DNA from: Loktanella sp. M215
Lineage (GTDB): Bacteria > Pseudomonadota > Alphaproteobacteria > Rhodobacterales > Rhodobacteraceae
DNA length: 64,000 nucleotides
NCBI RefSeq assembly: GCF_021735925.1
Contig: NZ_WMEA01000001.1
Span: 3,564,001-3,628,000, forward strand
Direction: 5' to 3'
In this document: positions 25,345-34,830 of the stretch, piece after piece
Layout: every line of letters begins with the position of its first letter
How positions within the stretch are numbered: position 1 is the first letter of the stretch
Program-made: the position numbers and the translations under genes
Notes under the pieces: generated by a model
Told to the model about the DNA's origin: nothing
What the model saw: only the letters and a program-made list of their open reading frames with translations
Databases searched by the model: none

Positions 25345-27027
25345 TCACAAAGCGGGGTGCTTTTTCTTGCTGACGGGGCCAGACGCTGCCGGCGAACCCT
25401 CTGCCGCCAGCGCACGCGCTTGTTCGCGCAGGACGAATTTCTGGATCTTTCCTGTCGTGGTGCGCGGGATCGGCATGAACACGATCCGTCCCGGCACCTT
25501 GTATCCCGCCAGGTGGGTGCGGCACCAATCCCGCAGCTGGTCCGCGTCAACGTGGGCGTCTGCAGTCCGTTCGACGAAGGCACAGGGCGTTTCGCCCCAG
25601 CGGTCGTGCGGCATGGCGACGACGGCCACGACGGCCACGTCGGGGTGACGATACAAGACCTCCTCGACCTCGATCGAGGATATGTTTTCGCCGCCAGAGA
25701 TGATGATGTCCTTGGACCGATCCTTGAGCTGGATATAGCCGTCCCGGTGCATCACGCCGAGGTCGCCGGAATGGAACCAGCCCCCGGCGAAAGCCTCTTG
25801 CGTGGCTTGCGGATTGCGGAAATACCCCTTCATCACCACGTTGCCGCGAAACATGACCTCGCCCATGGTCTGGCCGTCGCGCGGCACCGGCAGCATCGTC
25901 TTTGGGTCCAGCACGTCGAGCTGTTCCAGCGGCAGATAGCGCACGCCTTGCCGGGATTTCAGCCGCGCCTGTTCGGCAAGTGGCAGATCGGACCAGCTGT
26001 CGTGCCAGTCATTCACGACGGCGGGACCATAGGTTTCGGTCAGCCCGTACAGGTGGACGACATCGAAACCTGCTGTCTTCATGTCCGCCAGCAGCTTTTC
26101 GGGGGGCGGGGCCGCTGCGGTGAAAAACTGCACGTTGTGACGCAGGTCGCGTTTGGCCGCCGCGGGGGCCGAGATCATCAGCGACATGACGATCGGTGCG
26201 CCGCAGAGGTGGGTCACGCCTTCATCGGCCAGCGCGGTCCAAATAGGTTCCGCCCTGACCTGCCGCAGGCAGACATGGGTGCCGATGATGGCGGACATCG
26301 TCCAGGGAAAACACCAGCCGTTGCAATGGAACATCGGCAGGGTCCACAGGTAGACCGCATGCTTCGGCATGGACGCCGTCAGCGCGTTCCCCTGCGCCAG
26401 CAGGGAGGCGCCGCGATGATGCGACACCACGCCCTTTGGATCGCCCGTCGTGCCAGAGGTGTAGTTGATCGCAATCGCGTCCCATTCATCCAGCGGCATC
26501 AGCCATGCGAAATCAGGGTCGCCAGCGGACAGAAAAGTTTCGTAGTCGGCGGCAGCGACGACGGCTGTCGGGTCCGTGAATTCCGGATCGTCGTATTGGA
26601 TCAGAACCGGTTTGACCGTTGCCAGCGCCAGCGCGTCCTGCATCAGCGGCATGAATTCGCGGTCAACGATCACCAGCCTCGCGCCAGCATGATCAAGCTG
26701 GAACGCGATGATTGCCGCATCCAGCCGCGTGTTGATCGAATGCAGCACAGCCCCGCACATCGGCACGCCGTAGTGGCATTCCAGCATCGCGGGCGTGTTG
26801 GCCAGCATGGCCGAGACCGTATCTCCGCGCTCGATCCCCGCCTGTGTCAGCGCCGACGCCAACTGGCGCGACCGTCGGTAGAATTCGGCGTAGCTGCGCC
26901 GCAGCGCACCATGCACGATGGCCGTATGGTCCGGAAACACGCTGGCCGCGCGGTCCAGAAAGGTCAGCGGTGTCAGCGGCTGATGGTTCGCGGGATTGCG
27001 ATCCAGACCGGTGTTGTAGGGGTTCAT
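25345..27027 (-). CDS. acyl-CoA ligase (AMP-forming)
   Basis: The 560-residue enzyme is an adenylate-forming acyl-CoA synthetase: AMP-binding P-loop YTSGTTGDPKG near residue 210, LYGLTETYGP near residue 330, SGDLG near 415 and the C-terminal PRTTTGKIQK with its catalytic Lys. It activates a carboxylic acid to its CoA thioester in the cytoplasm. Beside the DmdA-like and methanethiol oxidase genes it could be DmdB (methylmercaptopropionate-CoA ligase), but general short- and medium-chain ligases look the same. The start at 27027 is chosen because upstream codons overlap the crotonase gene; the spacing to it is 10 bases. Confidence 0.82.
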   Translation of the reverse strand: MNPYNTGLDRNPANHQPLTPLTFLDRAASVFPDHTAIVHGALRRSYAEFYRRSRQLASALTQAGIERGDTVSAMLANTPAMLECHYGVPMCGAVLHSINTRLDAAIIAFQLDHAGARLVIVDREFMPLMQDALALATVKPVLIQYDDPEFTDPTAVVAAADYETFLSAGDPDFAWLMPLDEWDAIAINYTSGTTGDPKGVVSHHRGASLLAQGNALTASMPKHAVYLWTLPMFHCNGWCFPWTMSAIIGTHVCLRQVRAEPIWTALADEGVTHLCGAPIVMSLMISAPAAAKRDLRHNVQFFTAAAPPPEKLLADMKTAGFDVVHLYGLTETYGPAVVNDWHDSWSDLPLAEQARLKSRQGVRYLPLEQLDVLDPKTMLPVPRDGQTMGEVMFRGNVVMKGYFRNPQATQEAFAGGWFHSGDLGVMHRDGYIQLKDRSKDIIISGGENISSIEVEEVLYRHPDVAVVAVVAMPHDRWGETPCAFVERTADAHVDADQLRDWCRTHLAGYKVPGRIVFMPIPRTTTGKIQKFVLREQARALAAEGSPAASGPVSKKKHPAL

Positions 27028-27037
27028 GTCTTGCACT

Positions 27038-27838
27038 TCAGGCGTCCTGCCAGGCGGGGGCACGTTTCGCGATGAAGGCACCGATGCCTTCGGCGGCGTC
27101 GCGGGCCAGCATGTTGTCGACCATGACCTGCGTGGCGTAGTCATAGGCCTCGGCCAAGGTCATCTCGCGCTGCGCATAGAAGGCGCGTTTGCCTGTCGCC
27201 AGTGTCATGCTGGATTTCGACGCGATCTTGCGCGCCAGATCCATCGTGGCGTCCCGCAGATCGTCGATTGCGGCAGTCCTGTTGATCAGTCCCATTTCTG
27301 CCGCGCGGTCGGCCGGGATCATGTCGCCGGTCAGCAGCATCTCCATCGCGTGTTTGGCGGCCACATTTCGCGACAGGGCGACCATTGGGGTGGAACAGAA
27401 CAGCCCGATGTGCACGCCGGGGGTGCTGAATGTTGCCGTGTCGGCCGCAATGGCAAGGTCGCAGCTGGCGACAAGCTGGCAACCTGCGGCGGTGGCCACG
27501 CCCGTGACCTCGGCGATGACGGGCTTCGGGCAGGTGACGATGCCCTGCATGACGGCGGAGCATTGCGTCAGGACCTGTGCGAAATAGGCACGCCCCCCGT
27601 CCGGACCGCTGCGGCCTGCGGTCATTTCCTTGAGGTCGTGACCCGAACAGAATGCGGGGCCGTTCGCGGCAAGGATGATGACCCGGACCGCAGGATCGGC
27701 ACCAGCCCGTGCAAAGGCACCGGCCAGTTCGGCCAGCATCGCCTCGGACAGCGCGTTGCGCCGCGCGGGGTCGTTCAGGGTCAGACGCAGGATGCCATCC
27801 ACGTCCAGATCGTGCGTCAGGATGTCGGCCGTCAGCAT
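27038..27838 (-). CDS. ECHDC3-like crotonase without the catalytic glutamates
   Basis: The 266-residue protein has the enoyl-CoA hydratase fold and closely resembles the ECHDC3 subfamily (GVATAAGCQLVASCD, STPGVHIGLFCSTP, MVDNMLARDAAEGI). At the two positions that hold catalytic Glu in true hydratases it has Gln (GCQLVA) and Gly (STPGVH). A normal hydratase, and the DmdD hydratase/lyase, need both Glu residues, so this protein probably does another acyl-CoA reaction or none. It starts inside the end of the OsmC gene (7-base overlap) and is followed 10 bases later by the acyl-CoA ligase. Confidence 0.82.
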   Translation of the reverse strand: MLTADILTHDLDVDGILRLTLNDPARRNALSEAMLAELAGAFARAGADPAVRVIILAANGPAFCSGHDLKEMTAGRSGPDGGRAYFAQVLTQCSAVMQGIVTCPKPVIAEVTGVATAAGCQLVASCDLAIAADTATFSTPGVHIGLFCSTPMVALSRNVAAKHAMEMLLTGDMIPADRAAEMGLINRTAAIDDLRDATMDLARKIASKSSMTLATGKRAFYAQREMTLAEAYDYATQVMVDNMLARDAAEGIGAFIAKRAPAWQDA

Positions 27839-28311
27839 GACATCAGGTCCGATCGTACGGGTTGCAGGATGTTGATGTCGACGCTGTCCGCCAGCGTATT
27901 CGCGATAAAGCAGTAGCGATGCGCGCGGTGCTGCATCTTGTCCAGCTCGGCCTCCGACGGCGAAAATCCGGTGTCGAACCGCACGACCGGGTGCAGGTCG
28001 ATGCGGGTCACAGACATCTGGCCCTGCGCATTCTTGCCCAGATGTGCAACTGCGTGATCGCTGTAGCTGGCCACCGGCCAGCCCGCCTTGGCCGCCAGCG
28101 CCAGAAAGGTCATCATGTGGCAACTGGACAGCGCCGCGGCCAGCGCCTGTTCCGGGTTGGTATGGGCCGGATCGCCGCCCCAACCGGGGGCGGCGTCGAC
28201 CTGGATGTCGCAATCGCTGTTGAATTGCACGGTATGTGCATTGGAGTATTTGCCCGTCAGCAGCGCGGGTTCCGCACGCTGCCAATGCAACTGGATCGAA
28301 AGGTCGGACAT
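27832..28311 (-). CDS. OsmC-family thiol peroxidase-like protein
   Basis: The 159-residue protein has the OsmC/Ohr layout with both redox cysteines: one in LSSCHMM near residue 63, one in HRYCFIANTL near residue 131. OsmC proteins reduce organic or hydrogen peroxides using thiols. In this operon it may deal with peroxide released by the methanethiol oxidase; that is inference from position. It lies 29 bases after the DmdA-like gene and overlaps the crotonase gene. Confidence 0.85.
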   Translation of the reverse strand: MSDLSIQLHWQRAEPALLTGKYSNAHTVQFNSDCDIQVDAAPGWGGDPAHTNPEQALAAALSSCHMMTFLALAAKAGWPVASYSDHAVAHLGKNAQGQMSVTRIDLHPVVRFDTGFSPSEAELDKMQHRAHRYCFIANTLADSVDINILQPVRSDLMSC

Positions 28312-28340
28312 GTGTCAGGTCTCTTGATGGGCCGGGACGC

Positions 28341-29480
28341 TTACGCGGCGGCGAGTTTCTTCTTGGGGTCGTAGAACGGACGCTCCACCACGGTCGCGCG
28401 GGCCGGCCCGGACGGAGTCATGACTTCGACCTCGATCCCGATCTGCGCATGTGCGACGGCAACCATGGCCAAGGCGATGTTCCGGTCCAGCCGTGGCGAA
28501 TAGACCGCAGATGTGACCTTGCCGATCTGCGTGCCGTCCTGCGTGAGCGGCCAGAACGTGGTGTTCGGACCTTTCATCGGCGCACCGTCGATGATCACAC
28601 CGACCTGAACGCGGGTCACACCCTGATCGCGGATACGGCGCAGCGCGGCCTTGCCGATGAAATCGGCCTCCATCTCAAGGTTCACGAGGCGGTCGAGGCC
28701 CAGCTCGTAAGGGTTCGTCTTGATGTCCGCGTCCGCATGATAGGACAGCATCCCGCCCTCGATCCGGCGGATGGAGGAGGTGTGGCCCGGCTTCAGCCCA
28801 AAGGCCATGCCCGCCGCCATGATCCGTTCCCACAGCGCGTCGCCATAGGCACTGTCGCGCAGATAGATTTCGTAGCCCAACTCGCTGGACCAGCCGGTGC
28901 GCGACACCAGCAGCGGGATGCCGTCCAGTTCCAGTTCGCGGTGCCAGTAATATTTCAGGTCAAGGATGTTGTCGCCGAACAGGGCCTGCATGATCTCGCC
29001 AGACTTCGGACCCTGAAGTTGCAGCGGTGATACGTCCGGCTCGCCGATCGTGACGTCCAGACCGGCATGCACGGCCACGCCCTGTGCCCACAGCAGGATG
29101 TCGCTGTCGGCTAGCGAAATCCAGAAGTGGTTTTCGGCCAGACGCAGCAGGATCGGATCGTTGAGGATGCAGCCTTCGGCATTGGTGATCAGCACATATT
29201 TGCACTGGCCGACGGCCATCTTCGACAGATCGCGGGGCGTCAGCATCTGCACAAAGCGTGCCGCATCGGGGCCGGTGATTTCGACCTGACGTTCCACCGC
29301 CACGTCGCACAGGATCGCATCGTTGACGAGGGTCCAGAAGTTCTGTTCCGGATCGCCGAAATCGCGCGGGATATACATGTGGTTGTAGACGGAAAAACCC
29401 TTTGCACCCCAGCGCACGGTGGCGTCGAAATAGGGTGATTTCCGGATCTGCGTGCCAAAGCCGAAGTCGTCTGCGTGCAT
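28341..29480 (-). CDS. DmdA-like GcvT-family methyltransferase
   Basis: The 379-residue protein belongs to the GcvT/DmdA folate-dependent family. Segments shared with DmdA include the N-terminal YNHMYIPRDFG, DVAVERQVEITGPDA, MLTPRDLSKMAVGQCKY and ISLADSDI. DmdA takes a methyl group from dimethylsulfoniopropionate to tetrahydrofolate. The segment RTGWSSELGYEIYL differs from the RSGWSKQGGYEVY form I know from SAR11 DmdA, so the substrate may be another methylated compound. ATG 29480 follows AGGGGGA; a start 15 bases further upstream is possible. It is the first enzyme gene of the operon. Confidence 0.65.
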   Translation of the reverse strand: MHADDFGFGTQIRKSPYFDATVRWGAKGFSVYNHMYIPRDFGDPEQNFWTLVNDAILCDVAVERQVEITGPDAARFVQMLTPRDLSKMAVGQCKYVLITNAEGCILNDPILLRLAENHFWISLADSDILLWAQGVAVHAGLDVTIGEPDVSPLQLQGPKSGEIMQALFGDNILDLKYYWHRELELDGIPLLVSRTGWSSELGYEIYLRDSAYGDALWERIMAAGMAFGLKPGHTSSIRRIEGGMLSYHADADIKTNPYELGLDRLVNLEMEADFIGKAALRRIRDQGVTRVQVGVIIDGAPMKGPNTTFWPLTQDGTQIGKVTSAVYSPRLDRNIALAMVAVAHAQIGIEVEVMTPSGPARATVVERPFYDPKKKLAAA

Positions 29481-29640
29481 TTTGTTCCCCCTCATGCGTC
29501 ACCGGTCGGATGGGCCGGGATCGATTAAACCTGAGGGAATTTAGGTCGCAACGATGCATATATTCGGTCTGAAAAAGCGGCCGTTTCAGACTGGCCGGGC
29601 TCTTTTTTAGGCAGAGTTGAGACCGACCAGTCTTCTGAGG

Positions 29641-30132
29641 TCAACTGACACCCTTGGACGCCAGTTTGGCAAGGTTGGGGTGGCTTGCCTTGACGATGCG
29701 AGTCGCGATGTAGGTCATGTATCTGTCCACACCAAGTTCAGCATCCAGCATCGCTTGCATCAGCACCTGAAACGACGTGAGATTGGAGCTGACAGCCTTC
29801 AGCACGTAATCCATCCCACCCCCTGTGGCGATGCATTCCGTGATCTCGTCCCGGTTCAGGACAAAGGCTTCGAACCTGTCGAAATCGGCTTTGCGGTGAT
29901 GGGTCAGCGATACGGTGACCATGACCTGCGTCACGTCGCAGACCCGGTCGATCGCGATGTCACCGTGATAGCCCCGGATCAGACCAGCCGCCTTGAGCCG
30001 ATCCAGCCGGGCCCAGCAGGGCGTCGCCGAAATGTTGGCGATCTCGGCCAGCTTGGCCTTGCTCAGCTGCCCATGCTGCTGGACCGCGCAGAGGATGCGA
30101 ATGTCGGTTGCATCAAGGCCAATCCGTTTCAT
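29641..30132 (-). CDS. Lrp/AsnC-family regulator
   Basis: The 163-residue protein has an N-terminal winged helix-turn-helix (GLDATDIRIL to GYHGDIAI) and a C-terminal RAM domain for ligand binding and oligomerisation. It precedes the DmdA-like gene on the same strand by 160 bases, so it may regulate the organosulfur operon and itself. ATG 30132 and GTG 30147 are both possible; no ribosome-binding site clearly decides, and I use the ATG because it matches the family's short N terminus. Confidence 0.82.
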   Translation of the reverse strand: MKRIGLDATDIRILCAVQQHGQLSKAKLAEIANISATPCWARLDRLKAAGLIRGYHGDIAIDRVCDVTQVMVTVSLTHHRKADFDRFEAFVLNRDEITECIATGGGMDYVLKAVSSNLTSFQVLMQAMLDAELGVDRYMTYIATRIVKASHPNLAKLASKGVS

Positions 30133-30438
30133 TCGCCGGCTATCCACATTGTATCATGACCTTGGCTTTCAAGCACCGCTCGCTTCAACCAAGCTAACGC
30201 GCAAAACCAGCTGTGGTAGACCATTTTGCGACCCGTTCCTCTTCGCCAGCGGCAATGGCTGAACTGCCCCCGGTCCACCAAAGGCCGGATTTATCGGCAA
30301 AGGACGTTCCGGCGCGTGACAAGACATGCGATCTCGAATTCGGAGCGGTCATTGTCTTTCGCCCTCGCGCGTCCCCGTCTGCTCAGCGGATATTTAGGCG
30401 GCCCGCAGCGCATATTCACATGAACGTAAAACATCCAA

Positions 30439-31707
30439 TCATGCGACCTCCGCTTTTGCTTCACGCTCTGCCTCGGCATTTTCGATGGCCCATTCGCCCG
30501 CCGCCTCGATCGCGACCGGAGAGGCTGTTGGAAGAACGTTCAGATAACTGTCCGTTTCATCGACCGGCGCGATGGCCCGTTGTGTCATGCGATAAAGCGC
30601 ATAAAGCGCGATGGCGACAAACGTTACACCAATCACCAGCCAAAACGCCCCTGGTTCCAGATTTTGCATGGCCCAACCCGTCACGAGCGGACCCGCGATC
30701 GCGCCCAGCCCAAAGGTAAAGACAAGGCCACCAGACGCAGCCGGCATGTCCGAGGCGGACAGCGAGTCGTTCGTATAAGCCAACAGGAGGGCATAGAGGG
30801 GCGTCGTGACACCACCGGCAAAAAATGCAGCGAACATCAGCGCCCAGATCCCGCCGTCCGTCACCCACCCCAGCAGACAGGCGGCAGCACCAAGGACGGA
30901 AAGACCGAAGATCAGTTTGCGCCGGTCCATCCGGTCCGACATCCAACCGATCGGATATTGCATCACCAATGCGCCGGCAAACAACATGGCGATGAACAAA
31001 GAAATCTGTCTGGCCGAAAGGCCGATCTTGGTGCCGAAAACCGCCCCCATCCCCGATTGGGTCGCATAGACACTTCCAAGCAGGAATATGCCAACGGTGC
31101 CCAGTGGCGAGCCGTTGAACAAGTCGCGCAGTGGCATAGGTTTGGCAACATCGACCACCGGGACTGCGGCGGCTGACAGCAGAATGGGCGCGAATGAGAC
31201 CGACACAAGGATAGAGGCACAGATGAACAGCACGGACGTTCCTGCGTCCCCCAGCGTCAGCAGTCCCTGCGCGCCAATAATGCCGAGGGTCTGCGCGATC
31301 ATGTAAGCCGACAGGACTTTCCCACGTGTCTCATTGGTGGCCGCGGCATTCAGCCAGCTTTCGGCGGCAACATAGATGCCCGACATGCAAAACCCGACGA
31401 GGACCCGCAGCAGGGTCCAGGCCCACGGCTCCGTCAGAAGTGGAAGCGCAATCAATGCCGCCGACATGAAGCTGCCCAGTGCTGCGAACACGCGCACATG
31501 GCCGACCCGTTGGATCATCAGCGGGGTCAGGCGAGCCCCGGACAGAAATCCGACAAAGTAGCCGGAGGTCACGACGGCCAGCGCGGTCGACGAAAATCCT
31601 TCGATTCCGCCCCGCAGGCCGATCAGGGTAAAGTGCATGCCGTTGCCCAGCATGATCAACACGATACCGAGCAGGAGGGCCCAGACCCCAGAAAGAACGT
31701 TGATCAT
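30439..31707 (-). CDS. MFS transporter, YcaD-like
   Basis: The 422-residue inner-membrane protein has about twelve transmembrane segments and the MFS loop pattern GWMSDRMDRRKLIFG near residue 250. It resembles YcaD-type major facilitators, whose substrates are not known. The C terminus carries an acidic, Ala/Glu-rich cytoplasmic tail (EAAGEWAIENAEAEREAKAEVA region). It stands alone; the 290 bases before the Lrp gene hold no supportable gene. Confidence 0.82.
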   Translation of the reverse strand: MINVLSGVWALLLGIVLIMLGNGMHFTLIGLRGGIEGFSSTALAVVTSGYFVGFLSGARLTPLMIQRVGHVRVFAALGSFMSAALIALPLLTEPWAWTLLRVLVGFCMSGIYVAAESWLNAAATNETRGKVLSAYMIAQTLGIIGAQGLLTLGDAGTSVLFICASILVSVSFAPILLSAAAVPVVDVAKPMPLRDLFNGSPLGTVGIFLLGSVYATQSGMGAVFGTKIGLSARQISLFIAMLFAGALVMQYPIGWMSDRMDRRKLIFGLSVLGAAACLLGWVTDGGIWALMFAAFFAGGVTTPLYALLLAYTNDSLSASDMPAASGGLVFTFGLGAIAGPLVTGWAMQNLEPGAFWLVIGVTFVAIALYALYRMTQRAIAPVDETDSYLNVLPTASPVAIEAAGEWAIENAEAEREAKAEVA

Positions 31708-32145
31708 GGATTACCCATCTTTGCCGCGCGAATTTGAACTCTGATTTTATCTTTATGTCAGACATCCTGTCTTGCTTTCGCTGCAACGCCGCATCGGTTT
31801 CCAAACGCGACAGTGCAGTCCAACCCAAAAGGTTTATTTCAATCGCTCAATGCCTGCATCTGCGACCCTGAAGTGTTCACAGATGCGGGCGTCGGCACCC
31901 TTCGCCCACCAGCCACCGACTGATCGCCGCTTTCCGACCTACTTTGTGACCGATCGCAATTTCATGGGACATGTCAGCGATATCGCAGCAAGGGTCATTC
32001 ATGTCGTTAGAACGCAAGAACACACAGCTTTGTTGCCGTCGTGCGTGTCGCGTCGGGCCTGCCCCCACGTTCACCTGACGCGGCGGAGGTCGGAACTCAT
32101 CCAGATGTCTGACGGTTGAATTTGCGAATATCGCAAGGAGCCGTC
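31708..32145. other. 438-base intergenic region with divergent promoters
   Basis: The two flanking genes diverge from this region. I found no gene, repeat or strong hairpin. The end nearest the aldehyde dehydrogenase carries its AAGGAG ribosome-binding site at 32135-32140. Confidence 0.4.
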
Positions 32146-33522
32146 ATGTCCACGATCACCACAACAAATCCCGCGACCGGCGAGACGATCAAGACCTACC
32201 CGCTGATGTCAGAGCAGGAGGCCACCGCAAAGCTGGAGGCCGCGCACGTCGCATTCGAGAAATGGCGCACCATGCCCCATGCGGATCGCGCGCCCTACCT
32301 GACCAAGATCGCGCAAAAGCTGCGTGACAACGCGGACGATCTGGCCGCCCTGATGACGCAGGAGACCGGCAAACTGCTGAAGGACGGCAAACGCGAGGTC
32401 GAAATCTGCGCCGCGATCTTCGACTATACGGCCAAGACCGGCCCCGACGCGCTGGCGGACGAGGAACGCACCCACGGCCCCAACGGGTCGCGCGGTGTCG
32501 TCAGCTATCAGCCACTCGGCGTGATCTATTCGATCCAGCCGTGGAATTTTCCACTGTATCAGCCGGTCCGCGTGCTGGCCGCGAACCTGATGACCGGGAA
32601 TGCCTGCGTGCTGAAACACGCCAGCATCTGCACCGGCACCGGCCTGCGCCTGCGCGAGCTCTGCATCGAGGCGGGTCTGCCAGAGGATCTGTTTCAGGTT
32701 ATCCTGATCGACCACGACACCAGCGACAAGCTGATCGCCCACCGCCTCGTGCGCGGCGTGACGCTGACCGGCAGCGACGGGGCCGGTCGTCACGTCGGGG
32801 CCGTCGCCGCCAAGGCGCTGAAAAAGACGGTGCTGGAACTGGGGTCGAACGATGCCTACCTCGTGCTGGAGGATGCCGACATCGCAACTGCAGTCAAATA
32901 CTCGGTCATAGGGCGGCTTTATAATAACGGAGAGACCTGCGTCGCGGCCAAGCGCTTCATCGTGGCGGACAAGGTCTATGACGCCTTCGTCACTGCCTAT
33001 GTCGACCAGATGAAAGCCATCCGGATGGGCGATCCCACGGATGACGACAGCCAGCTTGGCCCGTTGTCGAGCGAAGATCAGTTCGACACCGTCAAAGGTC
33101 AGGTCGACGACAGCGTGGCCAAGGGTGCGCGCGCACTCTGCGGCGGCACGGCCCCGGATCGCACCGGGGCCTATTACCCCGCCACGGTGCTGGTGGACGT
33201 GGCGCCCGGCATGCCCGCCTATGACGACGAAATCTTCGGCCCCGTCGCCGCCGTCATCCGTGCCAAGGACGACGCAGACGCAATGCAGATCGCCAACGAC
33301 AGCCGTTACGGTCTGGGCGGCGGCATCTTTTCCAAAGACGAAGACCGCGCGCTGAAGCTTGCCCGCGATCATTTCGACACCGGCATGATCCGCATCAATT
33401 CCTTCGGGGCCGCCGATCCGAACATGCCGTTCGGCGGGGTCAAGGATTCAGGCTACGGGCGCGAACACGGCGGCTTTGGCATGAAGGAATTCGTCAACGT
33501 GAAAGCGATCTTCCTGCCATGA
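32146..33522 (+). CDS. succinate-semialdehyde dehydrogenase-like ALDH
   Basis: The 458-residue NAD(P)-dependent aldehyde dehydrogenase resembles GabD-type succinate-semialdehyde dehydrogenases. The catalytic Cys lies in NNGETCVAAKRF near residue 265 and the general-base Glu in LELGSN near residue 231. QPWNFPLYQ near residue 132 belongs to the cofactor site. AAGGAG precedes ATG 32146. Its stop overlaps the GST gene by 4 bases. It oxidises an aldehyde to its acid; succinate semialdehyde is a family-based guess. Confidence 0.85.
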   Translation: MSTITTTNPATGETIKTYPLMSEQEATAKLEAAHVAFEKWRTMPHADRAPYLTKIAQKLRDNADDLAALMTQETGKLLKDGKREVEICAAIFDYTAKTGPDALADEERTHGPNGSRGVVSYQPLGVIYSIQPWNFPLYQPVRVLAANLMTGNACVLKHASICTGTGLRLRELCIEAGLPEDLFQVILIDHDTSDKLIAHRLVRGVTLTGSDGAGRHVGAVAAKALKKTVLELGSNDAYLVLEDADIATAVKYSVIGRLYNNGETCVAAKRFIVADKVYDAFVTAYVDQMKAIRMGDPTDDDSQLGPLSSEDQFDTVKGQVDDSVAKGARALCGGTAPDRTGAYYPATVLVDVAPGMPAYDDEIFGPVAAVIRAKDDADAMQIANDSRYGLGGGIFSKDEDRALKLARDHFDTGMIRINSFGAADPNMPFGGVKDSGYGREHGGFGMKEFVNVKAIFLP

Positions 33523-34133
33523 TTACGCTTCACGCGCTGCAATATTCCCGCGCCACCCGCGTGTTGTGGCTGCTGGCCGATCTGGGCCAGCCCTGCAACC
33601 GGATCGACTATGATCGCACCGACGCCTTTCGCGCGCCGGAGGCGCTGGCCAAGGTTCACCCCTTGGGCAAGTCCCCGGTGATCGACGACGACGGCGAGAC
33701 GATCGCCGAATCCGCCACGATCCTGCGCTATCTGGCCGCCAAGTTCGGCGACGACACCCACACGCCGCCCCGCGGCACGGCCGAGTATTGGCGGCACGAG
33801 GCGCTTTTTGACTACGTCGAGGCCTCTTTCGCAGAGGTCGCCTTGCGGGCGATCATGCCCGCGTTCCGTGGCAAGCCGGTGCCCGACGATGCGAAAGCCG
33901 CACTCGACACCCACCTTGCCTATATCGCGCAGGCGATTGGTGACGGGCCATTGCTGTTCGGCGCCACCGCGATGCTGGCGGACATCCAGATTTCCTACAT
34001 CATCGCGTTGCTGGCGCGCTTGGGCCTGTTGACCGATCATCCAAAGGTCGCGGCCTACTGGGACGCCTTGCAGGACCAGCCCGGCTACATCGTGGCCACG
34101 CGGTCCGCTGGACCGATGGCGCCGCCCGCGTAA
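33519..34133 (+). CDS. glutathione S-transferase family protein
   Basis: The 204-residue protein has an N-terminal thioredoxin-like GST domain with the HPLGKSPVIDDDG segment (residues about 47-59, glutathione site) and TIAESATILRYL, followed by a helical C-terminal domain. It is co-translated with the aldehyde dehydrogenase (ATGA overlap), suggesting joint detoxification or metabolism of an electrophilic aldehyde. The exact activity is unknown. Confidence 0.85.
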   Translation: MITLHALQYSRATRVLWLLADLGQPCNRIDYDRTDAFRAPEALAKVHPLGKSPVIDDDGETIAESATILRYLAAKFGDDTHTPPRGTAEYWRHEALFDYVEASFAEVALRAIMPAFRGKPVPDDAKAALDTHLAYIAQAIGDGPLLFGATAMLADIQISYIIALLARLGLLTDHPKVAAYWDALQDQPGYIVATRSAGPMAPPA

Positions 34134-34154
34134 ATTCAACGAAAGGACATATCC

Positions 34155-34757
34155 ATGCCCATGAACATCCTCATCGCCGGTGCGACTGGCAAGACTGGCC
34201 AGCTTTTGACTCAGGACCTGCTGGATCAAGGTCACAAGGTCACTGCCCTTGTCCGCGAAAGCTCTGACACATCGACCTTGCCCGAAGGCACCCACCTGCG
34301 GCACGGCGATCTGACAGACCTGCCACCGGGTGTTTGCGATGGTACTGACGTCGTGATCTTTGCCGCCGGCTCCGGTGGATCGACCGGGCCAGAGATGACC
34401 GACAAGGTGGATCGCAACGGCGCAATGCGGCTGATCGATCTGGCGAAAGAGGCCGGCGTCGACCGCTTCGTGATGCTCAGCTCCATCGGTGCGGATCAAT
34501 CCGACCCCTCGGGCGATCTGGCGCATTATCTGAAGGCCAAGCATGACGCTGACGCACACCTCAAGGCGTCCGGTCTGAATTATGCCATCCTCCGCCCCGT
34601 ATCGTTGACGGACGATGGTCGCAGTCAGGATGTCATCCTTGGCGATCAGGTCGATCCATCCGCGCAGGCCAGCCGCGCCGACGTGGCCGCCGTGCTGGCC
34701 GAGGCCGCCACGACCGGCACGCACGACGGGCACGCGCTGAACATGCAATCCGCTTGA
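34155..34757 (+). CDS. NAD(P)-binding YhfK/atypical SDR-like protein
   Basis: The 200-residue protein begins with a Rossmann motif GATGKTGQ and continues with the NAD(P)H-binding atypical-SDR pattern found in YhfK, biliverdin-reductase-like and NmrA-like proteins. It lacks a classical YxxxK, which is usual in this group. AAAGGA precedes ATG 34155, 21 bases after the GST gene, so it probably ends the same operon. Function is unknown. Confidence 0.78.
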   Translation: MPMNILIAGATGKTGQLLTQDLLDQGHKVTALVRESSDTSTLPEGTHLRHGDLTDLPPGVCDGTDVVIFAAGSGGSTGPEMTDKVDRNGAMRLIDLAKEAGVDRFVMLSSIGADQSDPSGDLAHYLKAKHDADAHLKASGLNYAILRPVSLTDDGRSQDVILGDQVDPSAQASRADVAAVLAEAATTGTHDGHALNMQSA

Positions 34758-34764
34758 CCCAGAA

Positions 34765-34793
34765 GGGGGGCCGCGGACGACGTCCGGGCCCCC
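34765..34793 (+). terminator. GC-rich hairpin after the ALDH-GST operon
   Basis: GGGGGCC/GGCCCCC and an inner GGAC/GTCC pair form an interrupted stem starting 8 bases after the stop. There is no T tract, so it may act for either strand or only protect the transcript. Confidence 0.45.
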
Positions 34794-34830
34794 GACCCGG
34801 TGCAGCGCAAACTGCATGTGATCGCCTGCC

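Noticed and set aside
27038-27838. DmdD (methylthioacryloyl-CoA hydratase) assignment
   Set aside because: Both required catalytic Glu positions are substituted, and the motifs match ECHDC3-like proteins.
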